Assembly: GCA_002167285.1 (NCBI GenBank)
Contig: NHDG01000094.1
Span: 1-63,123, forward strand
Reading direction: 5' to 3'
DNA: 63,123 bases
DNA from: Planctomycetia bacterium TMED53
Lineage (GTDB): Bacteria > Planctomycetota > UBA8108 > UBA1146
Made by a program: the position numbers and the translations under genes. Below are positions 1 to 9,083 of the stretch, piece by piece; within the stretch, counting starts at the first letter, position 1, and each line of letters starts with the position of its first letter. The notes under the pieces are model-generated. The model was not told the origin of the DNA, ran no database searches, and saw nothing but the letters and a program-made list of their open reading frames with translations.

Positions 1-65
1 GTCAGATTCGTCGGTCAGATTCGTCGGTCAGGTTCGTCGGTCAGGTTCGTCGGTCAGGTTCATTG
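1..65. repeat. 13-bp tandem repeat at left edge
   Basis: Five head-to-tail copies of the 13-mer GTCAGATTCGTCG or GTCAGGTTCGTCG fill the first 65 bases. The first two have A at the sixth base, the next three have G, and the last decays to GTCAGGTTCATTG. The array may continue beyond the window. It lies just upstream of the DksA-like gene, and no coding frame is evident across it. Confidence 0.85.
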
Positions 66-88
66 GTTGTAAGCGCTACTGAATTGTT

Positions 89-103
89 GCGACCAAAGGT
101 CGC
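89..103. promoter_or_regulatory. Small perfect hairpin in the DksA-like leader
   Basis: GCGACC, three A residues, then GGTCGC form a 6-bp stem with a triloop 25 nt before the DksA-like start codon. It could be a leader hairpin or an operator dyad. It does not resemble a Zur box I recognise and has no T-run, so no function is assigned. Confidence 0.3.
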
Positions 104-128
104 TGGGTAGATTCAAGAAGTGGGCAGC

Positions 129-479
129 ATGGCAAAAAGAAAATACACCAAGCGAGAGCTGGAATCCTTCAAGAAGATCCTGTTGCATCATCGCAATGTC
201 GTCACGGGGAATTTGAGTACCCTCGAAGGGGAGGGGCGTGGTTCCAGTGGAGACGAGGGTGATCTCAGCTCGGAAAACTTCGAGATCGAACTGACCCTCA
301 CTGCTATGCAAAGTGAAACAAACCTGATTCAGGAAATTGATGAAGCTCTCCAGCGCGTTGAGGATGGAACTTACGGAATTTGCGAAGATACTGCGGATCT
401 GATTCCGGAAGCACGCTTGCAGGCGATCCCTTGGACTCGTCTTTGCGTCGAGGCTCAGGCCCGTCGAGAAAGATCCTGA
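129..479 (+). CDS. DksA/TraR-family RNA polymerase-binding protein lacking the zinc site
   Basis: A 116-residue DksA-family regulator, expected to insert its coiled coil into the secondary channel of RNA polymerase and modulate initiation. Residues 1-80 are the helical hairpin, with an acidic tip (D42 and D45) in the usual place. Residues 81-109 match the DksA C-terminal fold, but the four-cysteine finger is reduced to C85-X2-T88-X17-C106-X2-A109. That is the arrangement known from zinc-independent DksA paralogues such as Pseudomonas aeruginosa DksA2, so the fold is probably kept without zinc. The start is ATG 129; a longer frame from GTG 120 is possible. pyrD follows after 29 nt. Confidence 0.88.
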   Translation: MAKRKYTKRELESFKKILLHHRNVVTGNLSTLEGEGRGSSGDEGDLSSENFEIELTLTAMQSETNLIQEIDEALQRVEDGTYGICEDTADLIPEARLQAIPWTRLCVEAQARRERS

Positions 480-508
480 TTACTGGAGGGGTATTGAATC
501 GTGATGCC

Positions 509-1480
509 ATGGATAAATCTGCCGTGGATCTCTCAGTCAGGATCCCCTCGCCAAAAGGGATACTCGAGTTAGCTCACCCCGTCCTTCCTGCTTCAGGAAC
601 TTTCGGATACGGGGAAGAGTTTGAGCCATTTCTTCCACCCGGGACATTCAGTGCCATCGTCCCAAAATCCATCTCTGTGGAACAGCGGCCTGGGAATCCA
701 CCTCCGAGAGCGATAGAGACACCCTCCGGATTACTGAATTCTATCGGTTTGCAAAACCCGGGGCTCGACCTCTTCATCAGCGATTACCTTCCCCGTCTTC
801 AGCGCTACGGAGTTCCAATTTTGGTCAACGTCGTTGGTAAGACGATCGAGGATTACTGCCAAGTCGTCGAGGCTCTCGAAGGGCGGGAGCTGGTCCTCGG
901 TTACGAGCTCAATGTCTCCTGTCCTAACGTGAAGGAAGGTTTGCGATTCGGTCTCGACCCAGAGGCGACCGCTGCACTGATTAGCGCGGTTCGAGAGAGA
1001 ACCGGCGGTGTGCTGATGGCCAAGTTGACACCGAATGTGACTGATATCGCAGAGCACGCGGTGGCTGCCCAAGAAGCGGGGGCTGATGCAGTCTCTTTGA
1101 TCAACACGATTCGAGCGATGGCGGTTGATTGGCGAAGCGGAAAATCAAGGATCGGTACTGATACCGGTGGACTCTCTGGCCCAGCGATTCGTCCGGTTGC
1201 GCTACGGATGGCTTGGGAAGCAGCCGAGGCGGTGGAGATTCCCGTTTGCGCGATCGGCGGAATTTCAAACGCCGAGGACATTCTTGAGTTCGTCAGTGTT
1301 GGCGCATCGATGGTTCAGGTTGGAACCCACCTTTATCGGGAGCCGACCTGCTTGATCGAAATTCTCCAACAACTACGAGAATTGTTGGCTCAAGAGGGGT
1401 ATGGCAGCCTCGAAGAGCTACGTGGGTCCTTTGGGCGCTCTTCAGATCGGTTGCCGGAAAGTTCCCGTCCAGTACGCTAG
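509..1480 (+). CDS. pyrD: Dihydroorotate dehydrogenase, class 1B catalytic subunit
   Basis: Oxidises dihydroorotate to orotate in pyrimidine synthesis using FMN. The 323-residue protein has the class 1 signature NVSCPNVKEG with its catalytic cysteine, the KLTPN strand, the GGLSGPAI loop and C-terminal GGIS and GTHLY motifs that bind the FMN phosphate. Class 1B enzymes normally partner an iron-sulfur/FAD subunit (PyrK), which is not in this window. Start choice is uncertain: a strong GGAGGGG at 485-491 lies 17 nt before ATG 509 but only 2 nt before an in-frame TTG at 494. It follows the DksA-like gene and precedes secA on the same strand. Confidence 0.93.
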   Translation: MDKSAVDLSVRIPSPKGILELAHPVLPASGTFGYGEEFEPFLPPGTFSAIVPKSISVEQRPGNPPPRAIETPSGLLNSIGLQNPGLDLFISDYLPRLQRYGVPILVNVVGKTIEDYCQVVEALEGRELVLGYELNVSCPNVKEGLRFGLDPEATAALISAVRERTGGVLMAKLTPNVTDIAEHAVAAQEAGADAVSLINTIRAMAVDWRSGKSRIGTDTGGLSGPAIRPVALRMAWEAAEAVEIPVCAIGGISNAEDILEFVSVGASMVQVGTHLYREPTCLIEILQQLRELLAQEGYGSLEELRGSFGRSSDRLPESSRPVR

Positions 1481-1518
1481 TACTCAGGATCATTAGCCGC
1501 TGTCAGGAGGGCTGAAAA

Positions 1519-4131
1519 ATGGGTCTCTTTGACGGTATCAAGGGAATCTTTGAAAAGATCGTTCCGTCTCGGAACGACAAGATCATCGGCGAGATCATGC
1601 CGCTGGTCGAAAAGATCAACGCTCTCGAGCCAGAGTTCGAAAAGATGGGCGACGATCAGCTCAGAGGTCTCACCCCTCGATTCCGGGAACGGTTGGACTC
1701 GGGTGAGTCCCTTGAAGATTTACTCCCCGAAGCGTACGCCGCGGTTCGCGAGTCTTCTCGTCGAAATCTTAAGACGGGGACTGGTGTCGCTATGCGGCAC
1801 TACGATGTTCAGCTGATCGGCGGCATCGTTCTCAATCATGGTGGAATTGCAGAGATGCGAACCGGTGAGGGTAAAACCCTGGTCGCAACCTTACCCGCAT
1901 ATTTGAACGCATTACCGGGTAAAGGTGTTCATGTTGTTACCGTCAACGATTATCTCGCCAAGCGTGATGCCGATTGGATGCGTCCCGTCTTCGGAGCTCT
2001 GGGCATGACTGTCGGTGCGATACAATCCAACATGCAGAGCCAAGAGCGACTCGAGCAATACGGCTGTGATGTCACCTACGGAACCAACAACGAATTCGGC
2101 TTCGATTACCTACGTGACAACATGAAAACTCGGCCTGAGGATCAGTGCCAAAAGAACAGGGCATTTGCCATCATCGATGAAGTTGATTCGATCCTCGTCG
2201 ATGAAGCACGAACTCCTCTGATCATTTCGGGTCCCGCCGAGAAATCGACCGACGTTTACTACAATGCTGACCGTGCTGTAAGAAAGCTGATTCGCGATAA
2301 ACACTTTGAGGTCAAAGAGAAGGAACAGCAGGTCATTCTGACCGAAGAGGGGATCGAAGCCGCTGAAAAGCTGGTCGGGGTGGATTCCTTCTACTCTTTC
2401 GAAAATATGCATTGGCCTCATCACATCGAGCAATCTTTAAAGGCCCATCATCTCTATCGCAAAGATGTGGATTACGTCGTCAATGAGGGGAATGTGGTCA
2501 TCGTTGACGAGTTCACCGGGCGATTGATGGATGGGCGTCGTTGGTCTGATGGGTTGCATCAAGCTGTCGAAGCTCGTGAGGGTTTGAAAATCAAGGACGA
2601 GAATCAAACTCTTGCGACGATCACATTCCAGAATTTCTTCCGCCTCTACGACAAGATCTCGGGGATGACAGGTACAGCCATCACCGAAGCAGAGGAATTT
2701 CGTGAGATCTATGGCCTTGAGGTGGTCGAGATCCCCACCAACAAGCCGGTTGCTCGAGATGACCAATCTGACATCGTCTACCGGACCACGCGTGAGAAAT
2801 GGAGCGCCGTCGTTGATCGAATTGCAGTCGAGAATGAGACTGGCAGGCCACTTCTCGTAGGTACGATTTCCATCGAAGACTCTGAGGCACTTTCCGCTGC
2901 CCTCACGCGACGTGGAATCAAGCACAACGTCCTCAATGCAAAGCACCATGCCCGTGAAGCGGAGATTATTTCCGAGGCGGGGCAGATGGGGCGGGTGACC
3001 ATCGCCACAAACATGGCGGGTAGGGGAACTGACATTGTTCTCGGTGACGGGGTCAAAGAAGTCGGCGGGCTGATGGTGATGGGGTCAGAACGGCATGAAT
3101 CGCGCCGGATCGATAACCAGCTGAGAGGGCGCTGCGGCCGCCAAGGGGATCCGGGAGCAACGCTCTTCTTCCTCTCCCTTGAGGACGACTTGATGCGGCT
3201 CTTTGCCAGTGACCGGGTTTCCGCCATGCTGAAGAGATTTGGTATGGATGAAGGCGTGGACATCTCTCATCCGATGGTCTCTCGCTCAATCGAGAAGGCA
3301 CAGAAAAAGGTCGAAGCGCGAAACTTCGAAATCCGAAAGAACCTCCTCGAGTACGACCAGGTCATGGACAGTCAGCGTAAAGCTGTATACCAGATCCGCG
3401 ACAGAATTTTGATTTCCGACAATCTGCCCGAACTGATTAGTGATCAATTCGAGGAAGTGTTGGAGGAGTACTACGCCGGACTCTTGCAAATTGAAGACCC
3501 TGATAAGCCGGTCTCCGAAATGCTCGCTGATCACGTTGAGCAACGCTTCGGAGTGGTGATTCCTGCCAGCGAACTAGAGTCAGAAGAAGCGGTCGAGGTC
3601 GTATCCGGGAAATGGAACGATGAAGTTTCCGACAAAAGGGATCGCGCTGGCGAAAAAGATTTCGACCGTTTGCTGCACTATATTTTACTTCGATCGTTGG
3701 ACGAGAAGTGGAAAGACCATTTGCATGCAATGGATCAATTGCGCACTGGGGTGAGTATGCGCAGTTATGCTCAGGTCGATCCTAAATTGGAATACAAGCG
3801 AGAAGGCTTCCGCATGTTTACGGGCATGCTGCATCAGTTCAAAGAGGATACTTCCGCTGTGATCTCGAGAATCCGTATCGAGAAGGTTGATGAATCGCGT
3901 CAGCAGGAGCAGCTGGCAAAAACTTGGAGTGGTGGATCAGAAGGAGTCACCGTTGAATCGGCAAAACAGCAGTTTCAATCGCACTCCCAGCAGATGGATC
4001 AAGGCGTCTCCGGTTCGCAAAAGACTGCGACGGTTGAGACGATTCGCAATGATCAACCAAAGGTGGGGCGCAACGACCCTTGTCCATGTGGCAGTGGCAA
4101 GAAGTACAAAAAGTGTTGCGGGAAACAGTAA
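1519..4131 (+). CDS. secA: Preprotein translocase ATPase SecA
   Basis: The motor that drives unfolded preproteins through SecYEG at the inner membrane. The 870-residue protein is full length. Walker A is MRTGEGKT (113-120), the DEVD Walker B and helicase-type motifs follow, and [10 protein letters not shown] marks the second nucleotide-binding fold. The C-terminus ends in the SEC-C zinc knuckle ([14 protein letters not shown]), preceded by a low-complexity linker, which fits SecB or ribosome contact. The start ATG has an AGGAGGG site 7 nt upstream. It lies between pyrD and waaA, both on the plus strand. Confidence 0.98.
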   Translation: MGLFDGIKGIFEKIVPSRNDKIIGEIMPLVEKINALEPEFEKMGDDQLRGLTPRFRERLDSGESLEDLLPEAYAAVRESSRRNLKTGTGVAMRHYDVQLIGGIVLNHGGIAEMRTGEGKTLVATLPAYLNALPGKGVHVVTVNDYLAKRDADWMRPVFGALGMTVGAIQSNMQSQERLEQYGCDVTYGTNNEFGFDYLRDNMKTRPEDQCQKNRAFAIIDEVDSILVDEARTPLIISGPAEKSTDVYYNADRAVRKLIRDKHFEVKEKEQQVILTEEGIEAAEKLVGVDSFYSFENMHWPHHIEQSLKAHHLYRKDVDYVVNEGNVVIVDEFTGRLMDGRRWSDGLHQAVEAREGLKIKDENQTLATITFQNFFRLYDKISGMTGTAITEAEEFREIYGLEVVEIPTNKPVARDDQSDIVYRTTREKWSAVVDRIAVENETGRPLLVGTISIEDSEALSAALTRRGIKHNVLNAKHHAREAEIISEAGQMGRVTIATNMAGRGTDIVLGDGVKEVGGLMVMGSERHESRRIDNQLRGRCGRQGDPGATLFFLSLEDDLMRLFASDRVSAMLKRFGMDEGVDISHPMVSRSIEKAQKKVEARNFEIRKNLLEYDQVMDSQRKAVYQIRDRILISDNLPELISDQFEEVLEEYYAGLLQIEDPDKPVSEMLADHVEQRFGVVIPASELESEEAVEVVSGKWNDEVSDKRDRAGEKDFDRLLHYILLRSLDEKWKDHLHAMDQLRTGVSMRSYAQVDPKLEYKREGFRMFTGMLHQFKEDTSAVISRIRIEKVDESRQQEQLAKTWSGGSEGVTVESAKQQFQSHSQQMDQGVSGSQKTATVETIRNDQPKVGRNDPCPCGSGKKYKKCCGKQ

Positions 4132-4176
4132 GGCTTTTTGTTTGCTGCACTGTTGGCCCCCGGCGGTAAGGCCAGA

Positions 4177-5466
4177 ATGAATCGTTCCTCGACAAGCACC
4201 CTTTCCGTCTCTGTTCTCGTATGCTCTATCCTGTTGGACGTTTTCGTCCTCTTGCCTCTTCTCGTCATTGCGACTCCTTGGCTTTTATTCAAAGTATTGG
4301 GAGAAGGGCGTGGGTTTGGGGATCTTCGGGATCGAGTCGGATTGTGGCAGATCTCACTTCCCGTCCGTCCGCGAATTTGGATTCACGCAGCGAGTGTGGG
4401 TGAGGTTCATGCCGCCAAGTCACTCTTGGTAGAGTTACAGCAGGCACATCCTGGCAAAGAATTTATTCTTACGACGATGACGACCGGTGCACGAGACTTG
4501 GCCAGAAAGATCATTCCCGATGTAGAGGTACGTCTTCTTCCGATTCCTCTCGGGCACTTTTTGTTCTCCATGGTCCGTAAGATGAGGCCGACCACATTGG
4601 TTCTTATCGAATTGGAGTATTGGCCGCAGTTGTTGTTGGCTTGCAAGGCTTATTCGATACCGGTGACAGTAGTCAACGGCAGAATCTCTGATCACGGATT
4701 ACGGCAATGGAATAATTGGATGCCATTCATCGGTTGGATGGCACGGATCCCAGAATTAATCCTCGCTAGAAGTGAAGAAGATTCTGATCGTTTTATCGCC
4801 ATAGGAACTCCAGCTGAGAAGGTAAGGGTTGGGGGGAATCTGAAATATGATTTCTCGACCACTGGAGTATTCGCGAAACAGCGAAGTCCCGGACAGCCTT
4901 TCACATGGATTGCAGGTTGTACCCATCTCGGCGAAGAGGGCGTCGTTCTCGAAGTCCATCGAAAACTTCTGGCGGAGCATCGAGACAGCAAGTGCTACCT
5001 GGCTCCCCGCCATATAGAGAGATGTACTGAGGTGCAACATATGGTGGAACAGGCTGGTTTCTCCTGTCAAAGATGGAGTGAGGCCAGTCAGAAAACCTCC
5101 GCAGAGATCATCATCATCGATCGCTTGGGGGTTCTAGGGGAGGCGTATTCACTTGCTGAGGCCGCATTTGTGGGTGGCAGTCTCGTCGATCGCGGGGGAC
5201 ACAATTTTCTTGAGCCGGTCCTTGCGGGTTGCTTCACCTGTCACGGGCCCCACATCGGGAATTTTCGCGATATGGAGCAACTGCTCAATCCGTGGAATGT
5301 GGTCGATCAGGTCGCCGACCCGGCGGAACTCACCAATTGGATCTTGGCGAGAGCAGCTTCCAGAGAATTGTTCAAAGAGCGGCAAATCGTCACCCAGGAG
5401 CTCCAGAAGAGTCTTGGGGGAATCTCTCGCAGGTGCGTAAATTTGCTGAGACCATGGTTTGAATAG
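4177..5466 (+). CDS. waaA: 3-deoxy-D-manno-octulosonic acid (Kdo) transferase
   Basis: Transfers Kdo from CMP-Kdo to lipid A precursor, making the inner core of lipopolysaccharide. The 429-residue protein has an N-terminal membrane anchor (about residues 12-35), then the family pattern IWIHAASVGEV, TTMTTGA, LIELEYWP, VNGRISD and a Rossmann-like C-terminal half ending in a GGHNFLEP motif typical of WaaA. ATG 4177 is preferred over an in-frame TTG at 4138. kdsB at 49121 makes its donor substrate, so both ends of the Kdo branch are represented here. This supports an LPS-bearing outer membrane. Confidence 0.93.
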   Translation: MNRSSTSTLSVSVLVCSILLDVFVLLPLLVIATPWLLFKVLGEGRGFGDLRDRVGLWQISLPVRPRIWIHAASVGEVHAAKSLLVELQQAHPGKEFILTTMTTGARDLARKIIPDVEVRLLPIPLGHFLFSMVRKMRPTTLVLIELEYWPQLLLACKAYSIPVTVVNGRISDHGLRQWNNWMPFIGWMARIPELILARSEEDSDRFIAIGTPAEKVRVGGNLKYDFSTTGVFAKQRSPGQPFTWIAGCTHLGEEGVVLEVHRKLLAEHRDSKCYLAPRHIERCTEVQHMVEQAGFSCQRWSEASQKTSAEIIIIDRLGVLGEAYSLAEAAFVGGSLVDRGGHNFLEPVLAGCFTCHGPHIGNFRDMEQLLNPWNVVDQVADPAELTNWILARAASRELFKERQIVTQELQKSLGGISRRCVNLLRPWFE

Positions 5467-5574
5467 CCGGAGTTGGTTGGCTCAGGCCTATCCATTGGCT
5501 AGATTATCCCGATTCACCTGAAACCCAAGCCTGTGGCTGGGAGCATGTTTAGAAACCACGCTGGAAGGAATCCG
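5467..5574 (+). other. metK leader, no recognised riboswitch
   Basis: 108 nt separate waaA from metK. Because metK is often controlled by SAM riboswitches, the leader was compared by eye with SAM-I and SAM-II core patterns. No match was seen. A GGAAGG ribosome-binding site lies at 5563-5568. Confidence 0.5.
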
Positions 5575-6735
5575 ATGCTTATCGAGAATGCGTTCTTCAC
5601 CTCAGAATCGGTGTCCTGTGGGCACCCGGACAAGATGGCAGATCAGATATCAGATGCCATTCTCGACGCCTATCTCGCTGGAGATCCAGGAAGCCGAGTC
5701 GCTTGTGAAACGATGATCACGACAGGCCTCGTCGTCGTCGCCGGGGAAGTCACCAGCAACACTGTCGTTGATGTTCCTGCCTTGGTTCGCCAAAAGGTTC
5801 GTGAGATTGGTTACACCGATTCTGCGATGGGATTCGATGCGGAGACTTGTTCCGTGATGGTGACCCTCGACAAGCAGAGCCCGGATATTGCCATGGGTGT
5901 TGATCGAGAAGGTGCAGGTGACCAAGGTTTAATGTTTGGTTACGCATGTGACGAAACGCCGGAGTTGATGCCAATGGCTATCAGCCTATCTCACAAGCTC
6001 GTCGAAGAGCACAAGCGCCTTCGGGATGCAGGAGAGGCTCCTTTCCTGAGACCGGATGCCAAAAGCCAAGTCACCGTTGAATATGTGGATGGTCAAGCTA
6101 GCCGCATCGACGCGGTCGTCTTTTCCTCTCAGCATTCCGACGATGTCAGCAATGAGAAATTGCACGACTACATCGAAAATCAGATTATTCGCAAAATCAT
6201 TCCGGCAAACTTGCTCGACGAGAATACCAAGTACTGGATCAATCCGACCGGTCGCTTCGTCGTTGGTGGCCCCCAAGGGGATTGCGGATTGACGGGACGG
6301 AAGATCATCGTCGATACCTACGGTGGAATGGGCAGGCACGGAGGAGGAGCCTTCAGTGGCAAGGATCCATCGAAAGTGGATCGCTCTGCTTGTTACATGG
6401 CACGCTTTGTCGCAAAGAACATCGTTGCCGCAGGTTTGGCAAAGCGTTGCGAGGTCCAGCTCGCCTACGCGATCGGTGTCGTCGAGCCGATGTCTGTGCT
6501 GGTCGATACCTTTGGAACTGGAACCGTGCCTGACACAGATCTACAGAAGATGGTGCGAGAGGTGTTCGATTTGACCCCCGCGGGCATCATCAACACCTTG
6601 GATCTCCGCCGCCCAATCTACGAGCCGACAGCAGCCCACGGGCACTTCGGCCGCGAGGATGCGGGCTTCCCTTGGGAAGAGTGCACCAAGGTTGAGGAGC
6701 TGAAATCACAGGCTGCTGGAGTTGCTGGCGCTTAG
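5575..6735 (+). CDS. metK: S-adenosylmethionine synthetase
   Basis: Makes S-adenosylmethionine from methionine and ATP. The 386-residue protein is of normal length. It has the N-terminal [13 protein letters not shown] substrate motif, the DQGLMFGYA signature, the [15 protein letters not shown] phosphate loop and a C-terminal [13 protein letters not shown] close to the usual GHFGR end. ATG 5575 has GGAAGG upstream; an upstream in-frame start at 5533 would add a non-conserved extension. Its TAG stop overlaps the TAA stop of the convergent downstream gene. Confidence 0.98.
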   Translation: MLIENAFFTSESVSCGHPDKMADQISDAILDAYLAGDPGSRVACETMITTGLVVVAGEVTSNTVVDVPALVRQKVREIGYTDSAMGFDAETCSVMVTLDKQSPDIAMGVDREGAGDQGLMFGYACDETPELMPMAISLSHKLVEEHKRLRDAGEAPFLRPDAKSQVTVEYVDGQASRIDAVVFSSQHSDDVSNEKLHDYIENQIIRKIIPANLLDENTKYWINPTGRFVVGGPQGDCGLTGRKIIVDTYGGMGRHGGGAFSGKDPSKVDRSACYMARFVAKNIVAAGLAKRCEVQLAYAIGVVEPMSVLVDTFGTGTVPDTDLQKMVREVFDLTPAGIINTLDLRRPIYEPTAAHGHFGREDAGFPWEECTKVEELKSQAAGVAGA

Positions 6736-7574
6736 GCGAGTCCGAGTCGATCAACGTCGTCTTCGTCGAGGCCCAGATGATGACCGATCTCGTGGAGCAG
6801 GGTGATTTTCACCTGTTCCACGAGATCGTCTTCATTTTGGGACATCCGTTCCAGGTTTCTCCGATAGATACGTATCACCGCAGCGGTGGGCATTCCTTCA
6901 TGTGGAGAGAAACTGCTATCGTGTTTGTTGGCGATGGTGGATCCACTGTAGAGGCCCAGGGTATTAGGGCTTATTTGCCCTGAAGACTCTTGGATCAGTG
7001 AGAGATCGGGAAGATCCTCAAGGATGATCGGTACTTCTTCCAATTCCTTGCGGATTTTCTCAGGCAACTCACTCAGGACTTTGGCGATCAAATCATGGGC
7101 TTCGTCGATGGAGATATCAGGGATCGGTGGATTGCCTTCGGGATCCAATTCTGTAGCCCGAGCAAAGTGCTCATTGGCAGTTTCCGGGTCTCCCAAGTGG
7201 TCATGGCAAAGACCGATGAAGAACTCTCTATCTGAAGAGCTCGCTGCATCGATCGGTTTCAATGACCTCATTAATCTTAGAGCGCCCTGTGGGTCACCGG
7301 TGAGATACAAGGCCATCGTTTTGTTATGTTGAAGAACCCTATCCAAATCTCTTTCGTATCCGGGTACTGAGTTTCCCAGATCTTCTAGCTCATATATTTT
7401 GTCTAATGATTCACGGGGTAAGCCGATTTCAAGATACGTCACGATCACATGCAGGAAATCCTCCATGTAGACTGCATTCTTGGATTGTTGTTGGAGAATT
7501 TGAACACAGCGGTCTGCGTCAAAATTTTCCAATGCCTGATTGAGTTCGTTATTTAGCGAATCGGATTCCATCAT
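6732..7574 (-). CDS. TPR-like protein with C-terminal zincin metallopeptidase motif
   Basis: A 280-residue protein in two parts. Residues 1-150 look like a helical TPR-type repeat region. From about residue 165 it matches the small zincin family (PF06262-like): an IILEDLPD strand, a LGLYSG segment, [11 protein letters not shown], and the metal site [13 protein letters not shown] with H261, E262 and H265. The family is usually about 120-140 residues, so the TPR-like extension is unusual. No signal peptide is visible, so it is probably cytoplasmic. It overlaps the upstream esterase gene by ATGA and probably shares its transcript. The protease substrate is unknown. Confidence 0.75.
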   Translation of the reverse strand: MMESDSLNNELNQALENFDADRCVQILQQQSKNAVYMEDFLHVIVTYLEIGLPRESLDKIYELEDLGNSVPGYERDLDRVLQHNKTMALYLTGDPQGALRLMRSLKPIDAASSSDREFFIGLCHDHLGDPETANEHFARATELDPEGNPPIPDISIDEAHDLIAKVLSELPEKIRKELEEVPIILEDLPDLSLIQESSGQISPNTLGLYSGSTIANKHDSSFSPHEGMPTAAVIRIYRRNLERMSQNEDDLVEQVKITLLHEIGHHLGLDEDDVDRLGLA

Positions 7575-8254
7575 AGATTACTGAATTCCTTTAACCACTG
7601 AGCGAGGTACTCGACACTCCCGGTGTCGAGCGAGTGTCCGTCATCATGCCACTTGATGGAGGATTTGACTCCTGCTCGCTCAAGAATTTTTTGTGATTCT
7701 TCAACAGGGTCAGCCTTGGTTAGGGGGTCATTTTTATCGTGGAGAAAGAGTACTTGTATGCCAGGTTTGTAGGTCAGTTCAGCCTCAAGAAACTCGTGCT
7801 TCAACCTCGCCGAAGCGATGATGCAGCTTCTGAACAACTGAGGCTGACGCAGGGCGACGAATCCACCGAGGTATCCTCCCTGACTAAATCCCAGAAGATC
7901 GATGGGAACCTCCGAGATATTGGTTTCCGCTTTGAACTGATGCAGTAGATCGAGAAGGTCCGCTTCGGACCGTTGCATCGAAGCCCTGAAAGCGGATTGA
8001 TCTCCGGTAAAGATGTACCATGCGTGACCTTGGCGGGCTCCGTTGCGACCACGTACTTCCATTGGGTATGGCCCTGAAGGCAAGATCAGCCCAATGCCCT
8101 GATCCAAAAGCGGCTCAAGTTTGCGACCGAGGTAGGCGCCATCCTGGGCCATGCCGTGTAATCCAAGGAGGATACTTCGGAGTTGACCCTTCGGAGGAAT
8201 CCAATACCAAGGGACTTCAAATTCAAATGAACGAGTGTTCGTCGAGGATGTCAA
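7571..8254 (-). CDS. Alpha/beta hydrolase, phospholipase/carboxylesterase type
   Basis: A 227-residue cytosolic serine hydrolase of the YpfH/carboxylesterase type. The oxyanion strand GLHGMAQDG (31-39), nucleophile elbow GFSQGG with S124, acid D176 in HDKNDP and histidine H207 in DDGHSL form a complete triad. Substrate cannot be read from sequence; short acyl esters are typical for the family. It is the first gene of a two-gene minus-strand unit with the TPR-zincin gene (ATGA overlap) and is divergent from the peroxiredoxin gene. Confidence 0.85.
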   Translation of the reverse strand: MTSSTNTRSFEFEVPWYWIPPKGQLRSILLGLHGMAQDGAYLGRKLEPLLDQGIGLILPSGPYPMEVRGRNGARQGHAWYIFTGDQSAFRASMQRSEADLLDLLHQFKAETNISEVPIDLLGFSQGGYLGGFVALRQPQLFRSCIIASARLKHEFLEAELTYKPGIQVLFLHDKNDPLTKADPVEESQKILERAGVKSSIKWHDDGHSLDTGSVEYLAQWLKEFSNL

Positions 8255-8371
8255 AGGTGTCAGCCTCTCTTGATCTGGCTGTGTAAAAACGTGACAGTAG
8301 GGTATCCGGATAAGGAGTCCAGATCAGTTTCTTCTATGGATCGTCACTCAAAAACGTGAATTGGACTATTG
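8255..8371. promoter_or_regulatory. Divergent intergenic region with duplicated AAAAACGTGA
   Basis: This 117-nt region must hold promoters for the esterase unit (minus) and the peroxiredoxin (plus). The 10-mer AAAAACGTGA occurs twice as a direct repeat, at 8285-8294 and 8350-8359, 65 bp apart. The repeats may be binding sites for a regulator. No clear -10/-35 pair could be assigned. Confidence 0.4.
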
Positions 8372-9031
8372 ATGAACGAGCCTACTTTCAACTCTTCCAG
8401 CCCTGGTCTGGGGGATTTAGCACCTGACTTTGAGGCCCAGACCACTCATGGAATGATTCGCTTTTCTGAGTGGCAAGAAGGGCGCTGGGTGATTTTGTTT
8501 TCTCACCCCGCTGATTTTACCCCGGTGTGTACGACCGAATTCGTCGAATTTTGTCATTCACAAGAGTTTATGGATGCAAAAGGAGTCGCCTTGTTGGGGT
8601 GCTCTGTCGATAGCATTTATTCTCATATTGCATGGGTTAGAGATATTGAAGAGAAGCATGGGGTGAAGGTTGGATTTCCGGTGATCGCAGATCTTGATCA
8701 GGCGGTCTCTCGAAAATTTGGCATGATATCTGAGCCTACTTCTGCGACTGCCCCGGTGAGGTCAGTGTTTTTCATCGATGGCTCTGGGGTGATTCGTGCA
8801 GTGATTAGTTACCCGCCAGAGGTTGGCCGTTCCTTCCTTGAAATTCGCAGGGTAATTGAAGCCCTTCAACTGGTAGATGAAAAAGGTGTCGCTTGCCCTG
8901 CAAATTGGCAGAGTGGGGAATCGGTCATCGTTCCGCCCCCGAAAACGACTGAAGAGGCAGAACGTCGGATGGAAGACCCTTCCGTCGAAGCTACCGATTG
9001 GTATCTGGCACGTAAAAAAATCGAGGACTAG
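8372..9031 (+). CDS. Peroxiredoxin, Prx6-like (AhpC/TSA)
   Basis: Thiol peroxidase that reduces hydrogen peroxide and organic hydroperoxides. The 219-residue protein has the Prx active site PADFTPVCTTE with peroxidatic C53, conserved R130 in the APVRSVFFID segment, and the Prx6-type C-terminal block PANWQSGESVIVPPP. A further cysteine, C175, lies just before that block and could act as an atypical resolving residue; C61 and C77 are also present. No reductant gene is adjacent. ATG 8372 is preferred to the TTG directly before it. Transcription ends in a hairpin overlapping the 3' end of the gene. Confidence 0.93.
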   Translation: MNEPTFNSSSPGLGDLAPDFEAQTTHGMIRFSEWQEGRWVILFSHPADFTPVCTTEFVEFCHSQEFMDAKGVALLGCSVDSIYSHIAWVRDIEEKHGVKVGFPVIADLDQAVSRKFGMISEPTSATAPVRSVFFIDGSGVIRAVISYPPEVGRSFLEIRRVIEALQLVDEKGVACPANWQSGESVIVPPPKTTEEAERRMEDPSVEATDWYLARKKIED

Positions 9032-9058
9032 CCGAAGCCAGTCCTCGAGTTCATTTTT
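9011..9058. terminator. Bidirectional intrinsic terminator
   Basis: CGAGGACT (9022-9029) pairs with AGTCCTCG (9040-9047) around a 10-nt loop. On the plus strand the stem is followed by a T-rich tract. On the minus strand it is followed by seven T residues (the A-run at 9014-9020). It can therefore stop both the peroxiredoxin transcript and the minus-strand dockerin cluster. Confidence 0.75.
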
Positions 9059-9083
9059 GATTTTTCGGTATCTGATAGCCAGA

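Noticed and set aside
1-65. CRISPR array
   Set aside because: Repeats are 13 bp and contiguous with no spacers.
2437-2949. 170-residue antisense frame opposite secA
   Set aside because: Lies wholly inside secA, whose plus-strand frame has full-length SecA motifs.
5467-5574. SAM riboswitch upstream of metK
   Set aside because: No match by eye to SAM-I or SAM-II core sequences in this 108-nt leader.
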